15,860 nucleotides of DNA from JANRIZ01 sp033764445 (GCA_033764445.1 JANRIZ010000083.1:1-15860); one strand, 5' to 3'; positions 7,530-15,403 are shown, counted from the first letter of the stretch. The notes: generated from the letters alone by a model not told the origin. Program-made: numbers and translations.

Positions 7530-8273
7530 TCAGACGGTTTCCCTTTTTTGGATCCGGATCTCATCAAAGGCCGCCTCCTGCACACACACAAGTTTTTTGA
7601 GACGGATCAGTTCGAGCATGGCCAGGAAGGTGACCACGACCTCCCCGCGGGTGGTGGCATGGATGAAAAGCTCCATGAACGTGATGCTTTCGGTGCGCTC
7701 CAGGATGTCCAGAATGGCCTCGATTTTGTCGGCCACCGTGAAGCGTTCGTCGTAGATTTCCCGGAGGTCCTCCTGGAGGTTGAGTTTTTTGAGGACCTTG
7801 TTGAAGGCGTTGAGCAGGTCGAAGATGCCGACATCCTTGAGTGCACGGGAAGGGGAGTCCTCGGCGTCAAACTCCGGTTCGGTGGTGGGCCGGGCGAAGA
7901 CATTTTCCTGGAGGTATTCCCGGTTCATCAGATGCAGGGCCACATCCTTGAATTTTTTGTACTCGACCAGGCGGCGGACCAGGTCCCAGCGCGGGTCGAT
8001 GTCCTCCTCCTCCTCCTCGATGATCTGCATCTGCTGGTCCTCGGGCAGGAGGGTTTTGCTCTTGATGTACATGAGCGTGGCCGCCATCACCAGGTATTCC
8101 CCGGCGATCTCCAGGTCGAGCATCTTCATGAGCTGGATGTATTCCAGGTACTGGCGGGTGATGTGTTCGATGGGAATCTGGTAGATATCCAGCTCGTCCT
8201 TTTTGATGAGGTAGAGCAGGAGATCCAGCGGGCCTTCAAAGACGGGCAATTTGACTTTCAGATCCTCTGACAT
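7530..8273 (-). CDS. scpA: Segregation and condensation protein A
   Basis: A 247-residue kleisin that bridges the Smc heads and binds ScpB. The N-terminal family signature is clear: FEGPLDLLLYLIKKDELDIYQIPI at about 12-35, followed by GEYLVMAATLMYIKSKTLLP at about 58-77. The acidic QIIEEEEEDIDPRWDLVRRLVEYKKFKDVA region (about 83-112) is also typical. The C-terminal winged helix (about 175-247) ends with VTFLAMLELIRLKKL. Length and domain order are normal. It is divergent from the fucosidase gene, with about 100 bases between the two starts, and is probably the first gene of scpAB. Confidence 0.95.
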   Translation of the reverse strand: MSEDLKVKLPVFEGPLDLLLYLIKKDELDIYQIPIEHITRQYLEYIQLMKMLDLEIAGEYLVMAATLMYIKSKTLLPEDQQMQIIEEEEEDIDPRWDLVRRLVEYKKFKDVALHLMNREYLQENVFARPTTEPEFDAEDSPSRALKDVGIFDLLNAFNKVLKKLNLQEDLREIYDERFTVADKIEAILDILERTESITFMELFIHATTRGEVVVTFLAMLELIRLKKLVCVQEAAFDEIRIQKRETV

Positions 8274-8319
8274 GGTCCCCGTGATTAAAGACCGTGCGAG
8301 ATTCTTGGCAAACCTTGAT

Positions 8320-8357
8320 TTTGTCCCTGGTTTCTTTGTGCTGTACAGGGGGACAAA
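8320..8357. promoter_or_regulatory. Inverted repeat between scpA and fucosidase, candidate operator
   Basis: Perfect 8-base arms TTTGTCCC (8320-8327) and GGGACAAA (8350-8357) are spaced 30 bases start to start, close to three helical turns. They lie just upstream of the fucosidase start. The symmetry continues imperfectly inward (CCCTG / CAGGG). This could be a regulator site for the fucosidase gene, but no binding protein is identified. Confidence 0.35.
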
Positions 8358-8375
8358 TGGTGCTAATCAGGCGGA

Positions 8376-10148
8376 ATGAACGAAGCGACGGACAAGGCAA
8401 GACAACAGGAATTTGGGATGACCTCTGAAATGTGGGGGAGCACCGGCGTGCCAAAAACCGACGCGGCCGGCCGGGGGGTCTGGTTCCGCCAGTCGCGTTT
8501 TGCCCTTTTCATCCACTGGGGACTCTATTCCCCGCTGGCCGGGGTATGGAAGGGGAAGGTTTATCACGGCATCGGGGAGTGGATCCAGTGCATGGCCCGG
8601 ATCCCGGCCGCCGAATATGCCACCCTGGCCGGTCAGTGGAATCCCGTTGATTTTGATGCCCGGGAATGGGCCCGCGTCGCCCGGGAGGCGGGAATGCGGT
8701 ACATCGTCCTGACCACCAAACACCACGATGGGTTCGCCCTTTTCAAGTCCCAGGTCAGTCCCTTCAACATGGTGGAGGCCACCCCCTTTGGTCGTGACAT
8801 CGTGGCGGAGCTGGCGGAAGCCTGTCGGGCCGAGGGGCTGGGTCTGGGATTTTATTACTCGCAAACCCAGGACTGGCACGAGCCCGATGCCGAGGGAAAC
8901 CACTGGGATGCCTGGACCGGCCCGAAGGATTTCAACCGGTACCTCCAAAACAAGGCCCTTCCGCAAATCCGTGAGTTGCTGACAAATTATGGTCCGGTGG
9001 CCCTGATATGGTTCGATACCCCCGGGCCGATTTCCGCCGAAGCCTCCAAAAGTCTCGAGGAGATGATCCGTGCGCTTCAGCCCGGGTGCCTGATCAACAG
9101 CCGGATCGGCAACGGACGGGGGGATTATGAAACCCTCGGTGACAGCGAAATTCCCCACCAGCCCGTGGAGGGTTTATGGGAGACGATCGACACGCACAAC
9201 GATTCCTGGGGATTTGTCACGCATGATCTCAACTGGAAAACCCCCGGGGAACTGGCCGTGAGCCTTGTGCGCGTGGTCAGCCGTGGCGGCAATTACATGA
9301 TCAATGTCGGCCCCGAGGGTTCGGGCAAACTGCCCGAGGCCTCGGTCCGGGCGCTCCGTCAGGTGGGGGAATGGTTGAAGGGGGCGGGGCCCTCGGTGTA
9401 CGGGGCGGGTCCGTCCGGTCTGCCGGGTGTGCCGTGGGGGGAATCGACACGGTCAGGAGACCGGATTTTTTTGCATGTCCTTGACTGGCCCCGGGACGGA
9501 AGGCTCGTGCTGCCGGGGGTCCGGGCCAGCCAGCCAGTCCAGGCCCGGCGGCTCGGCGGCGACCGATCCTCCCTCACCGTGACCCCCTGCCAGGGGGGGC
9601 TTGCCGTCGCGCTTCCCCTTGGCAGGCCGGAGGAGCTGATCCCGGTCATTGAGATTGAAAATGGGTCCGGGTTGGAAATCAGTCCCGGTTTGTACCTGCT
9701 CAAGGGTTGGGAGAATGCGCTTGAGGCCTACCAGGCCGTCGGAAGCGGATTTGTGCTGGGGAAGGCTTCCTGGATGGAAAAGATGGGCGAGTGGAAACAC
9801 CGGGAATGCCTTGAAAAATGGACGACGGGCGGGCAGGCCCGCTGGGAGGTGAGCCTTGTGGAACCCGGATGGTTCCGGTTGGAGCTTGAGTATGCCTGTT
9901 GCCTTGAATCCGACCAGTCCGAGTGGCGGATGACATGGGGTGGTGCGTCACTGCTTTTTCCAATGATTGCCAGCGGCAACGTGGACAGCCGACCGCACGG
10001 GGGGCCGCTCATCCGGTTCCGTTCCCTGTGTCTGGGGGTGGTCGGTTTTGAAACCGCCGGTCCGCAGGTTTTGACCCTGGGTCTTGAGGCGGGGGAAGGG
10101 GGCGGAGTCCGGATCGGAGGACTTCGACTGGTGCCCGTGCGGATGTGA
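8376..10148 (+). CDS. GH29 alpha-L-fucosidase
   Basis: A 590-residue glycoside hydrolase that releases alpha-linked L-fucose by a retaining mechanism. The family-29 barrel occupies about 25-355. Visible signatures are WFRQSRFALFIHWGLYS (32-48), REAGMRYIVLTTKHHDGFALF (about 105-125), GLGFYYSQTQDWH and ALIWFD with the expected nucleophile D214. MINVGPEGSGKLPE closes the barrel. A small beta domain follows (about 355-435). A further 150-residue C-terminal beta-rich region (about 440-590) may be carbohydrate-binding. No signal peptide is seen, so the enzyme is probably cytoplasmic and acts on imported oligosaccharides. ATG 8376 is the longest start. ATG 8418, preceded by AGGA at good spacing, is an equally plausible start. 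The gene converges on an AraC regulator 17 bases away. Confidence 0.93.
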   Translation: MNEATDKARQQEFGMTSEMWGSTGVPKTDAAGRGVWFRQSRFALFIHWGLYSPLAGVWKGKVYHGIGEWIQCMARIPAAEYATLAGQWNPVDFDAREWARVAREAGMRYIVLTTKHHDGFALFKSQVSPFNMVEATPFGRDIVAELAEACRAEGLGLGFYYSQTQDWHEPDAEGNHWDAWTGPKDFNRYLQNKALPQIRELLTNYGPVALIWFDTPGPISAEASKSLEEMIRALQPGCLINSRIGNGRGDYETLGDSEIPHQPVEGLWETIDTHNDSWGFVTHDLNWKTPGELAVSLVRVVSRGGNYMINVGPEGSGKLPEASVRALRQVGEWLKGAGPSVYGAGPSGLPGVPWGESTRSGDRIFLHVLDWPRDGRLVLPGVRASQPVQARRLGGDRSSLTVTPCQGGLAVALPLGRPEELIPVIEIENGSGLEISPGLYLLKGWENALEAYQAVGSGFVLGKASWMEKMGEWKHRECLEKWTTGGQARWEVSLVEPGWFRLELEYACCLESDQSEWRMTWGGASLLFPMIASGNVDSRPHGGPLIRFRSLCLGVVGFETAGPQVLTLGLEAGEGGGVRIGGLRLVPVRM

Positions 10149-10165
10149 GGCGCGGGAGAGCCGGT

Positions 10166-11035
10166 TCAGGCCCCGGAGTCCCGGACCGACAGTTGCTGGT
10201 GGCGGAACCTGCTGGGGGTCTGCCCCACGTAGCGGCGGAAGACGGTGGCGAAATACTGGGAGGAGGGGAAGTTGAGGTCCATGGCCGTGCGGGTGACGCT
10301 CGACTGCGGGGAGGCCAGCATTTTTTTGGCGCGGTCGATCTTGCAGCGGAGGACAAACTCCGCAGGCGGAATGCCCGCCTCCTGTTTGAACCGGGCTTTG
10401 AACCGGGGCACTGACAATCCGACCCGCGCGGCCAGCACGGGCACGGGCAGACTTTGATGCGCGTTGGTCTCGATGTAGTGCATCAACTGGCTCATGGACG
10501 ATGAAAGGTTCTCGCGGGGCAGATCCCGGGAGCATTCGATGACTAAGAGCAGAAAATCCAGGATATGGTGCCGCAACCGGACCCGCTGGAGCGGGGCCTT
10601 TTTCTGCGGGGCCAGCGTGATGATGGATTCGAGCCGGTCCCTCAGCCCGGGCATGCCCTTGAAATGACGGTGCGCAATGCCCAGAAGGGCGCGGATCATC
10701 GCCCGCGAGTCCTCCGGGGGCAGGTGCAGGAACCGCGTGTTTTTCCGGGGCAGAAGGATTTGCATCCAGTAGAGGGTCCCCTTTTCCTGCGGGGTTTCCC
10801 CGGTGCTGTGGGCCTCCCCGGGAAAGGTCAGGAAAAGGTCCCCGCCTTTGAGGGAAAAATCGCGTTCGCCCACCCGGTAAATCTGCCGGCCCCGGGCCAG
10901 GTAGCAGATTTCCAGCATGTTGGCATGGGCATGCATCTCGAGCCCGGTCATGGCTTCGCTGTAGTCGTAGCGGCCCAGGACGGCGATCTCGGGCAGGCCC
11001 AGGGGGCGGAGCGGGATCTGAAGGCGTCGGGGCAT
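10166..11035 (-). CDS. AraC/XylS family transcriptional regulator
   Basis: A 289-residue regulator. The N-terminal cupin-like sensor domain (about 5-165) has the usual pattern: MHAHANMLEICYLARGRQIY, then GGDLFLTFPGEAHSTG. The C-terminal AraC DNA-binding domain (about 185-285) contains both helix-turn-helix units: LAARVGLSVPRFKARFKQEAG with PAEFVLRCKIDRAKKML, and the diagnostic second unit TAMDLNFPSSQYFATVFRRYVGQTPSRFR. The protein starts at ATG 11035; an upstream TTG at 11071 would add 12 residues. Its 3' end faces the fucosidase stop, and its 5' end is divergent from the desaturase. Control of the fucosidase gene in response to a sugar is a reasonable inference, not shown. Confidence 0.9.
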   Translation of the reverse strand: MPRRLQIPLRPLGLPEIAVLGRYDYSEAMTGLEMHAHANMLEICYLARGRQIYRVGERDFSLKGGDLFLTFPGEAHSTGETPQEKGTLYWMQILLPRKNTRFLHLPPEDSRAMIRALLGIAHRHFKGMPGLRDRLESIITLAPQKKAPLQRVRLRHHILDFLLLVIECSRDLPRENLSSSMSQLMHYIETNAHQSLPVPVLAARVGLSVPRFKARFKQEAGIPPAEFVLRCKIDRAKKMLASPQSSVTRTAMDLNFPSSQYFATVFRRYVGQTPSRFRHQQLSVRDSGA

Positions 11036-11121
11036 GTATGAAATCGTATCGCAATACCGCCGCAAACGCAATTCCCCGCAGACCGGTTAGGGTGTCCCCA
11101 TCAACCCAGACCAGAGACCCT

Positions 11122-12207
11122 ATGAGTGACCAAACCGTATTGATGGCAGATGAAAAGGATTTGAACCGCGAGGAGGAAAAGCGGGGGGTGGCCATTTCGT
11201 GGTACCGCACCAAGATCGACCCCAAGCTCCTGCAGGCCCTCCACAAACGCAGCGATTTCAAGGCGCTTGTCCAGACCCTCGGCTACGTGGGAATCATCAC
11301 CGCCACGGCGGCCCTGAGCCTGTACAGCTTTTACCAATGGCCCTGGTACGCCACCGTGGCCGCCGTCTTCCTGCACGGGATGGTCTGCGCCTTCATGATC
11401 AACGGGGTGCATGAGCTCTGCCACAACACGGTTTTCAGGACCCAGTGGTTGAACTGGTTTTTTGTGCGTCTGCTCTCCTTCCTGGGGTGGATCAATTTCC
11501 GCATGTTTGAGTCCAGCCATCTGCGGCATCACCGCTACACGCTCCATGCCCCCGATGACCAGGAGGTGGTGCTGCCCACGCGCCTGGGGATCAGACATTT
11601 CATCGGGTTGGGTTTTGTGAACTGGCGCGCCCCGTATTATCATGTGACCGAAACCCTCCGCATCGCCCGGGGCAGATTCCGCGGGGAATGGGAAACCCAC
11701 CTTTTTCCCGTTTCCGAACCCGCCAAGCAGAAACTGCCCATCCGTTGGGCGCGGTTCATGCTCATCGGGCATGGGGTCATTCTTGCTGTCTCCGTTTACA
11801 TGCACTGGTGGCTCGTGCCCGTGCTCGTCTCCCTCAACCAATGCTACGGCGGCTGGCTGTTTTTCCTCTGCAACAACACCCAGCACATCGGGCTGACCGA
11901 CAAGGTGCCGGATTTCCGGCTCTGCTGCCGCACGATCCGGCTTGATCCCTTCACCCGGTTTCTGTACTGGCAGATGAACTACCATACCGAGCACCACATG
12001 TATGCCGCCGTGCCGTGTTACAACCTTCCCCGTCTGCACCAGGCCGTCAAACACGACCTCCCTCCGACCAAGGGTCTTGTGGGCGCGTGGCGGGAAATCG
12101 CGGAAATTCAGGCGCGTCAGGACAAGGAACCCTCCTACCAGCACGTTCAGCCCTGCCCGAATCCGCGTCTGGGCTCCCGCAAGGAACCGCAACCGGCAGC
12201 GGTTTAG
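11122..12207 (+). CDS. Membrane fatty-acid desaturase, di-iron
   Basis: A 361-residue integral membrane oxygenase of the FA_desaturase superfamily. All histidine clusters that bind the two irons are present: HELCH at 97-101, HLRHH at 133-137 and HTEHH at 288-292, with an additional QHIGL at about residue 255. Membrane spans lie at about 52-72, 76-94 and 110-128, and again around 215-250. Likely substrate is a phospholipid-bound acyl chain, but sterol, carotenoid or alkane hydroxylating relatives share this fold, so the substrate is open. ATG 11122 is chosen over the in-frame ATG at 11038, because the 28 extra residues look non-coding and would overlap the AraC promoter region. The gene converges on the hypothetical membrane gene 28 bases away. 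Confidence 0.9.
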   Translation: MSDQTVLMADEKDLNREEEKRGVAISWYRTKIDPKLLQALHKRSDFKALVQTLGYVGIITATAALSLYSFYQWPWYATVAAVFLHGMVCAFMINGVHELCHNTVFRTQWLNWFFVRLLSFLGWINFRMFESSHLRHHRYTLHAPDDQEVVLPTRLGIRHFIGLGFVNWRAPYYHVTETLRIARGRFRGEWETHLFPVSEPAKQKLPIRWARFMLIGHGVILAVSVYMHWWLVPVLVSLNQCYGGWLFFLCNNTQHIGLTDKVPDFRLCCRTIRLDPFTRFLYWQMNYHTEHHMYAAVPCYNLPRLHQAVKHDLPPTKGLVGAWREIAEIQARQDKEPSYQHVQPCPNPRLGSRKEPQPAAV

Positions 12208-12235
12208 GCGGTCTGCGGAACCTTTCTCGTGGAAA

Positions 12236-12844
12236 CTACCCTCCCTTTTTTTTCGCCGGGAAAAAGAGGCGGAATGGAAAGAAATAAACGAGGTAGACGA
12301 CGGCATACACGAGGAATGAATCCATCCGGATCGCGGCGGTCCCGGCAAAAAAGAAAATCAGCAGGTGCAGACGGATGACGTTTTTGTAGGGACCGATGCC
12401 GCGGGTGTCCCAGGGTTCGAGGAAGGACCTTCTTTCCGACACCGCAGCCGCGATGACAAAGGGCCAGTAGGTGCCCAGGATCACCCCGTAATTTTCCCAG
12501 GACAGGGCCTGCGGGGTCGGGCCGCTTTCAATCGGGAAGAACATCTGGAGAAAAATCGAGTGTCCGAGGTGGAATCCCCCGAAGTGCAGTGTGAAAAATG
12601 CCGCCAGGAACAGTCCGCCCAGGAAGCTGACGATGCGTTTGACCGGGGAAAGACCGGCGGCAAACGCCGGGGCGAAGGCCCCGATCAGAATCAGCGTGTA
12701 CCCGATCAGCAGACTCGAAAGCCACAGGCTCCACACCAGGTCCCGGGTCTCCCATTTCAGATACCACGCCAAGCCCAGCCCCACGAGAAAGGCGACGGCA
12801 TCCGGCCATGCGGAAATGATCTCGGAGCGACCGGGGCGGTGCAT
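12236..12844 (-). CDS. Hypothetical multi-span membrane protein
   Basis: A 202-residue integral membrane protein with about six hydrophobic spans (about 13-28, 36-56, 68-86, 120-135, 155-172 and 175-195). The pattern PDAVAFLVGLGLAW, then DLVWSLWLSSLLIGY, then FTLHFGGFHLGHSIFLQMFFP recalls the uncharacterised DUF6498 group, which I cannot confirm here. No catalytic motif is evident. The gene is convergent with the desaturase and divergent from the methyltransferase, so it is probably transcribed alone. Function unknown. Confidence 0.75.
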   Translation of the reverse strand: MHRPGRSEIISAWPDAVAFLVGLGLAWYLKWETRDLVWSLWLSSLLIGYTLILIGAFAPAFAAGLSPVKRIVSFLGGLFLAAFFTLHFGGFHLGHSIFLQMFFPIESGPTPQALSWENYGVILGTYWPFVIAAAVSERRSFLEPWDTRGIGPYKNVIRLHLLIFFFAGTAAIRMDSFLVYAVVYLVYFFPFRLFFPAKKKGG

Positions 12845-12944
12845 GCGGAGGATTCTAGCCGGTTCCCATTGTCGGGCAAGCCTTTGAAAGGAGGCCGGAG
12901 GCCGGGTGGCTTGTTTTTTGGGGGCGGATCGTCATAGTGCCCGC

Positions 12945-13736
12945 ATGAATCTGACGACTTTTTTTCTCAAGCTCATCGCGGCCAATCCCGTGGAGGTGAT
13001 CTGTGACGTGGGCAGCATGGACGGCAGTCAGGCGAAACTTTTCCGCCGGGCGTGTCCGTCGGCCCGGATTGTCGCCTTTGAGGCCAATCCCCGGAATTTT
13101 GAGCTGATGAAACAGGATCCGGATTTTCGGACGGATCGCATCGAACTCTCCCCGCTGGCTGTCTCAAACAAAAAGGGGGAGACGGTTTTTTTTGTCGATG
13201 TGAAGGACTATTCCGGAGGTCAGAATCGCGGGACCAGCTCCCTCTTTCCCGGGGGCGGCACGGCGGAGGAGGTGACCGTCGGCTGTACCACCCTGGCCGA
13301 CCTGTTTGCGGGGGAATTGGGGCGGCAGACCACCTTTGCCCTGTGGATTGATGTGGAGGGGGCCGGAATCGAGGTCCTGGAGGGGGCGGGGACGTTGCTC
13401 GAATCGGTCCGTCTGATCCATATCGAAGTCGAGTCCGCCCCGCTGCGGCAGGGTCAGCGCAGTCAGGAGGCGGTGCATTCCTTTCTGACCGGGAAGGGTT
13501 TTGAGCTGCTGGCCGAGGAACAATTTCCGATCAGGGGCGACAGCAAAACCTTTGTGGCCAACCGGGTGTATGTGTCGGCCCAGGCACGCCGGGACGGATT
13601 ACGCGGGGTGGGGGCGGCCCGTTTCTGGGCGCAATTGGTCGAGACCCTGGCCATTCAGTCGGTCCTCTGCCGGATATTGCCCAAGCGGGCCTACATGGCC
13701 TGCAAGTCCCTGTATGCCCGCTGGGTGGCGGGATGA
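12945..13736 (+). CDS. FkbM-family SAM-dependent methyltransferase
   Basis: A 263-residue methyltransferase. The SAM-binding motif I is VICDVGSMDG (about 18-27), motif II is IVAFEANP (about 43-50), and the FkbM-type WIDVEGAGIEVLEGA (about 135-149) is followed by LIHIEVES. A basic C-terminal extension (about 205-263) contains a possible amphipathic membrane-associated segment. FkbM enzymes usually methylate hydroxyls of sugars or secondary metabolites, often in surface polysaccharide loci; none of those genes is adjacent here. ATG 12945 is preferred because the family fold begins within 15 residues. GTG 12906, with GGAGG just upstream, is an alternative. This is the last intact core-type gene before the degraded region. 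Confidence 0.88.
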   Translation: MNLTTFFLKLIAANPVEVICDVGSMDGSQAKLFRRACPSARIVAFEANPRNFELMKQDPDFRTDRIELSPLAVSNKKGETVFFVDVKDYSGGQNRGTSSLFPGGGTAEEVTVGCTTLADLFAGELGRQTTFALWIDVEGAGIEVLEGAGTLLESVRLIHIEVESAPLRQGQRSQEAVHSFLTGKGFELLAEEQFPIRGDSKTFVANRVYVSAQARRDGLRGVGAARFWAQLVETLAIQSVLCRILPKRAYMACKSLYARWVAG

Positions 13737-14039
13737 ATCTGTGACTGAACTTTTAACCGCAGACCTGTCCCTTGTTGAGTCCCTCAGTCATTTGAAATCT
13801 CGCATTTGAGATCAAGCGTTAGCGTGGAGTCCCGGCTTGCCTCATTTCTTGGTTCTGATGATCCGCTGTGGATATAAATCCACATCCCGAATGATCACAC
13901 TTCGGAGCGACATAAGAGCATGACCGAGCTGCAGGCATGAACATTTCAGCCACAAAGAGGCAAAATTCACTTCAGGAATCTTGAAATTTTACGTTGTCTC
14001 CGGGAATATTATCACCATGATTTTGCCAACTCACTTCGT
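13737..14039. other. Gene-free junction ahead of the decayed restriction locus
   Basis: These 303 bases contain no ORF with coding character and are visibly more AT-rich than the flanks. Repeated CATTTGAAATCT / CATTTGAGATC (about 13787-13813), an 18-base hairpin (7-base arms, 13867-13884) and a CCACAAAGAGGCAAAA string (about 13952-13967) are present. The last resembles common degenerate intergenic repeats. The stretch probably marks the edge of acquired DNA. Confidence 0.4.
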
Positions 14040-14234
14040 ATGCCTGTCCGGAAAAAAGCGACTTCATCAACATCTTCCGCCACCATCGGCTTCGAGGCCG
14101 ACATCGGCAAGGAACACGCCGACACCTTCGAGGAACGCCCCGCCAAGCTTCTCGCCAGCGAGGGCAAAAACGGCGGCCAGTTCTACAGCCCGTCCTGCGT
14201 CGTGCGCTGCCTCGTCGAGAGGCTCGCCCGATGA
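14040..14234 (+). pseudogene. hsdM: hsdM remnant, 64 codons, two internal deletions in frame
   Basis: A shrunken type I DNA methyltransferase subunit. The parent protein is about 500 residues. Three pieces are recognisable in one frame: the N-terminus (MPVRKKAT to ATIGFEAD), then DTFEERPAKLLA, normally about 40 residues further on, then SEGKNGGQFYSPSCVVRCLVE, from the start of the methylase domain. Everything after LVERLA, including the DPCCGSG SAM-binding and NPPF catalytic motifs, is missing, so it cannot methylate DNA. The stop overlaps the next start as ATGA. It may survive as a leader that couples translation to yhcG. Confidence 0.85.
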
Positions 14235-15403
14235 AAAAGACCGCCGACACCACGCTGACCATCAGCGCCGACTACCGCCAGTTCATTGAAGAACTGAAGG
14301 CGCGGGTCATTTCCGCCCGCATTTCAGCCGCCAGGGCCGTGACTCATGAGGCCATCCTGCTCTACTGGGATATCGGACGCGGGATCGTCGAGAAGCAGAA
14401 AACCCTCGGGTGGGGAGATTCCGTCGTGGAGATGGTGGCTGCAGATTTGCGGCGGGCGTTTCCGGACATGCGCGGGTTTTCTCCAGACAGCGTTTGGAGG
14501 ATGCGGCAGTTTTTCTCCGACTACGCCGACCCTTCATTTCTGGAACAGCTTGTTCCAGAAATGAAAAAACGGGGCTCCTTGTTTTTGCAACAAGCTGCTG
14601 CAGAAACGCCCGGAAAGCCTGCGGCCCTTAGCCACGACCAATTTCTGGCACAGCTTGTTCCAGAATTGCTTGGCCCTGTCGCTTGGGGACACCACGTCGA
14701 ACTGCTCAAGAAGGTCAAAGCCCCCGCCGCCCGGCTCTGGTATCTGCGTGCCACCGCCCGCTTCGGATGGTCGCGCAATGTGCTGCTGAATCAGATCAAG
14801 GCCGGGGCCTACGAACGCGCCGTCACGGAGAAGAAGACGCACAACTTCGATCTTGCCCTGCCAGAGCACTTCGCGGAGCAGGCGGACGAAATGCTGAAGA
14901 GTTCTTACAATCTCGAATTCCTTGGCATCCGCCGGGCCGTGCGCGAACGCGAACTCGAAGACCGCCTTATCTCCCGCCTGCAGGCTTTTCTCCTCGAACT
15001 GGGCTATGGCTTTTGCTTCGTCGGACGCCAGCACCGCCTCGCGCTGGGGAAGAAGGAGTATTTCATCGATCTCCTTTTCTATCACCGCTTCCTCAAAGCC
15101 CTCGTCGCCTTCGATCTCAAGGTCGGCCCCTTCGAGCCGGAGTTCGCCGGGAAGATGGATTTCTACCTGAACCTCCTCAACGACACGGAACGCGGCCCCG
15201 ACGATCAGCCCTCCATCGGCATCATCCTCTGCGCGGAGAAGGACGACGTGGAGGTCGAGTATGCCCTGCGCTCGAAGGTCAATCCCATCGGCGTCGCCGC
15301 TTATCAGTTGCAGTCGAAGCTGCCGGGGGAACTGAAAGGGAAGCTGCCGACGGCGAAGCAGCTCGCGGATGTCGTGCGGGGGGAAATGGGGGGAGGGAAA
15401 TGA
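14231..15403 (+). CDS. YhcG/DUF1016 PDDEXK-type nuclease
   Basis: A 390-residue protein of the YhcG (PDDEXK nuclease, DUF1016) family, often encoded inside type I restriction loci. The N-terminal DUF1016_N domain (about 8-98) contains YWDIGRGIVEKQ and RRAFPDMRGFSPDSVWRMRQFF. The C-terminal nuclease domain (about 150-345) starts at WGHHVELLKKVK and keeps the core D280 (in YFIDLLFYH) and D295-x-K297 (in FDLKVG). Between them, residues about 101-146 are an unusual insert built from hairpin repeats. The frame is open and no lesion is visible, in contrast to both neighbours. The start overlaps the hsdM remnant (ATGA) and the stop overlaps the hsdS fragment (ATGA). Its biological role in defence is not settled for the family. 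Confidence 0.9.
   Translation: MKKTADTTLTISADYRQFIEELKARVISARISAARAVTHEAILLYWDIGRGIVEKQKTLGWGDSVVEMVAADLRRAFPDMRGFSPDSVWRMRQFFSDYADPSFLEQLVPEMKKRGSLFLQQAAAETPGKPAALSHDQFLAQLVPELLGPVAWGHHVELLKKVKAPAARLWYLRATARFGWSRNVLLNQIKAGAYERAVTEKKTHNFDLALPEHFAEQADEMLKSSYNLEFLGIRRAVRERELEDRLISRLQAFLLELGYGFCFVGRQHRLALGKKEYFIDLLFYHRFLKALVAFDLKVGPFEPEFAGKMDFYLNLLNDTERGPDDQPSIGIILCAEKDDVEVEYALRSKVNPIGVAAYQLQSKLPGELKGKLPTAKQLADVVRGEMGGGK
14533..14565. repeat. Perfect hairpin repeat inside yhcG, copy 1
   Basis: 15-base perfect arms, TTCATTTCTGGAACA (14533-14547) and its complement (14551-14565), are separated by GCT. The element lies in the coding sequence and is translated as part of FLEQLVPEMKK. It is the strongest of three related hairpins. 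Confidence 0.9.
14582..14606. repeat. Hairpin repeat inside yhcG, copy 2
   Basis: Arms TTTTTGCAACA and TGCTGCAGAAA flank AGC. Nine of 11 positions pair, and the other two allow G-U pairs in RNA. The centre is 45 bases (15 codons) after copy 1. The translated segment is FLQQAAAE. Confidence 0.6.
14642..14666. repeat. Hairpin repeat inside yhcG, copy 3
   Basis: Arms TTTCTGGCACA and TGTTCCAGAAT flank GCT, with two mismatches. The centre is 60 bases (20 codons) after copy 2. The right half repeats GCTTGTTCCAGAA of copy 1 exactly. The translated segment is FLAQLVPEL. Confidence 0.7.

Noticed and set aside
9948..12348. Long minus-strand ORFs at 9948-11261 and 11101-12348
   Set aside because: Both are shadows: the first overlaps the AraC gene in another frame plus the fucosidase 3' end, and the second is antisense to the desaturase with its three histidine boxes.
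13867..13884. Hairpin TGTGGAT-ATAA-ATCCACA as a terminator or dif-like site
   Set aside because: There is no T-tract after it, and it does not have the 11-6-11 layout of a XerCD site. Described only as part of the junction.
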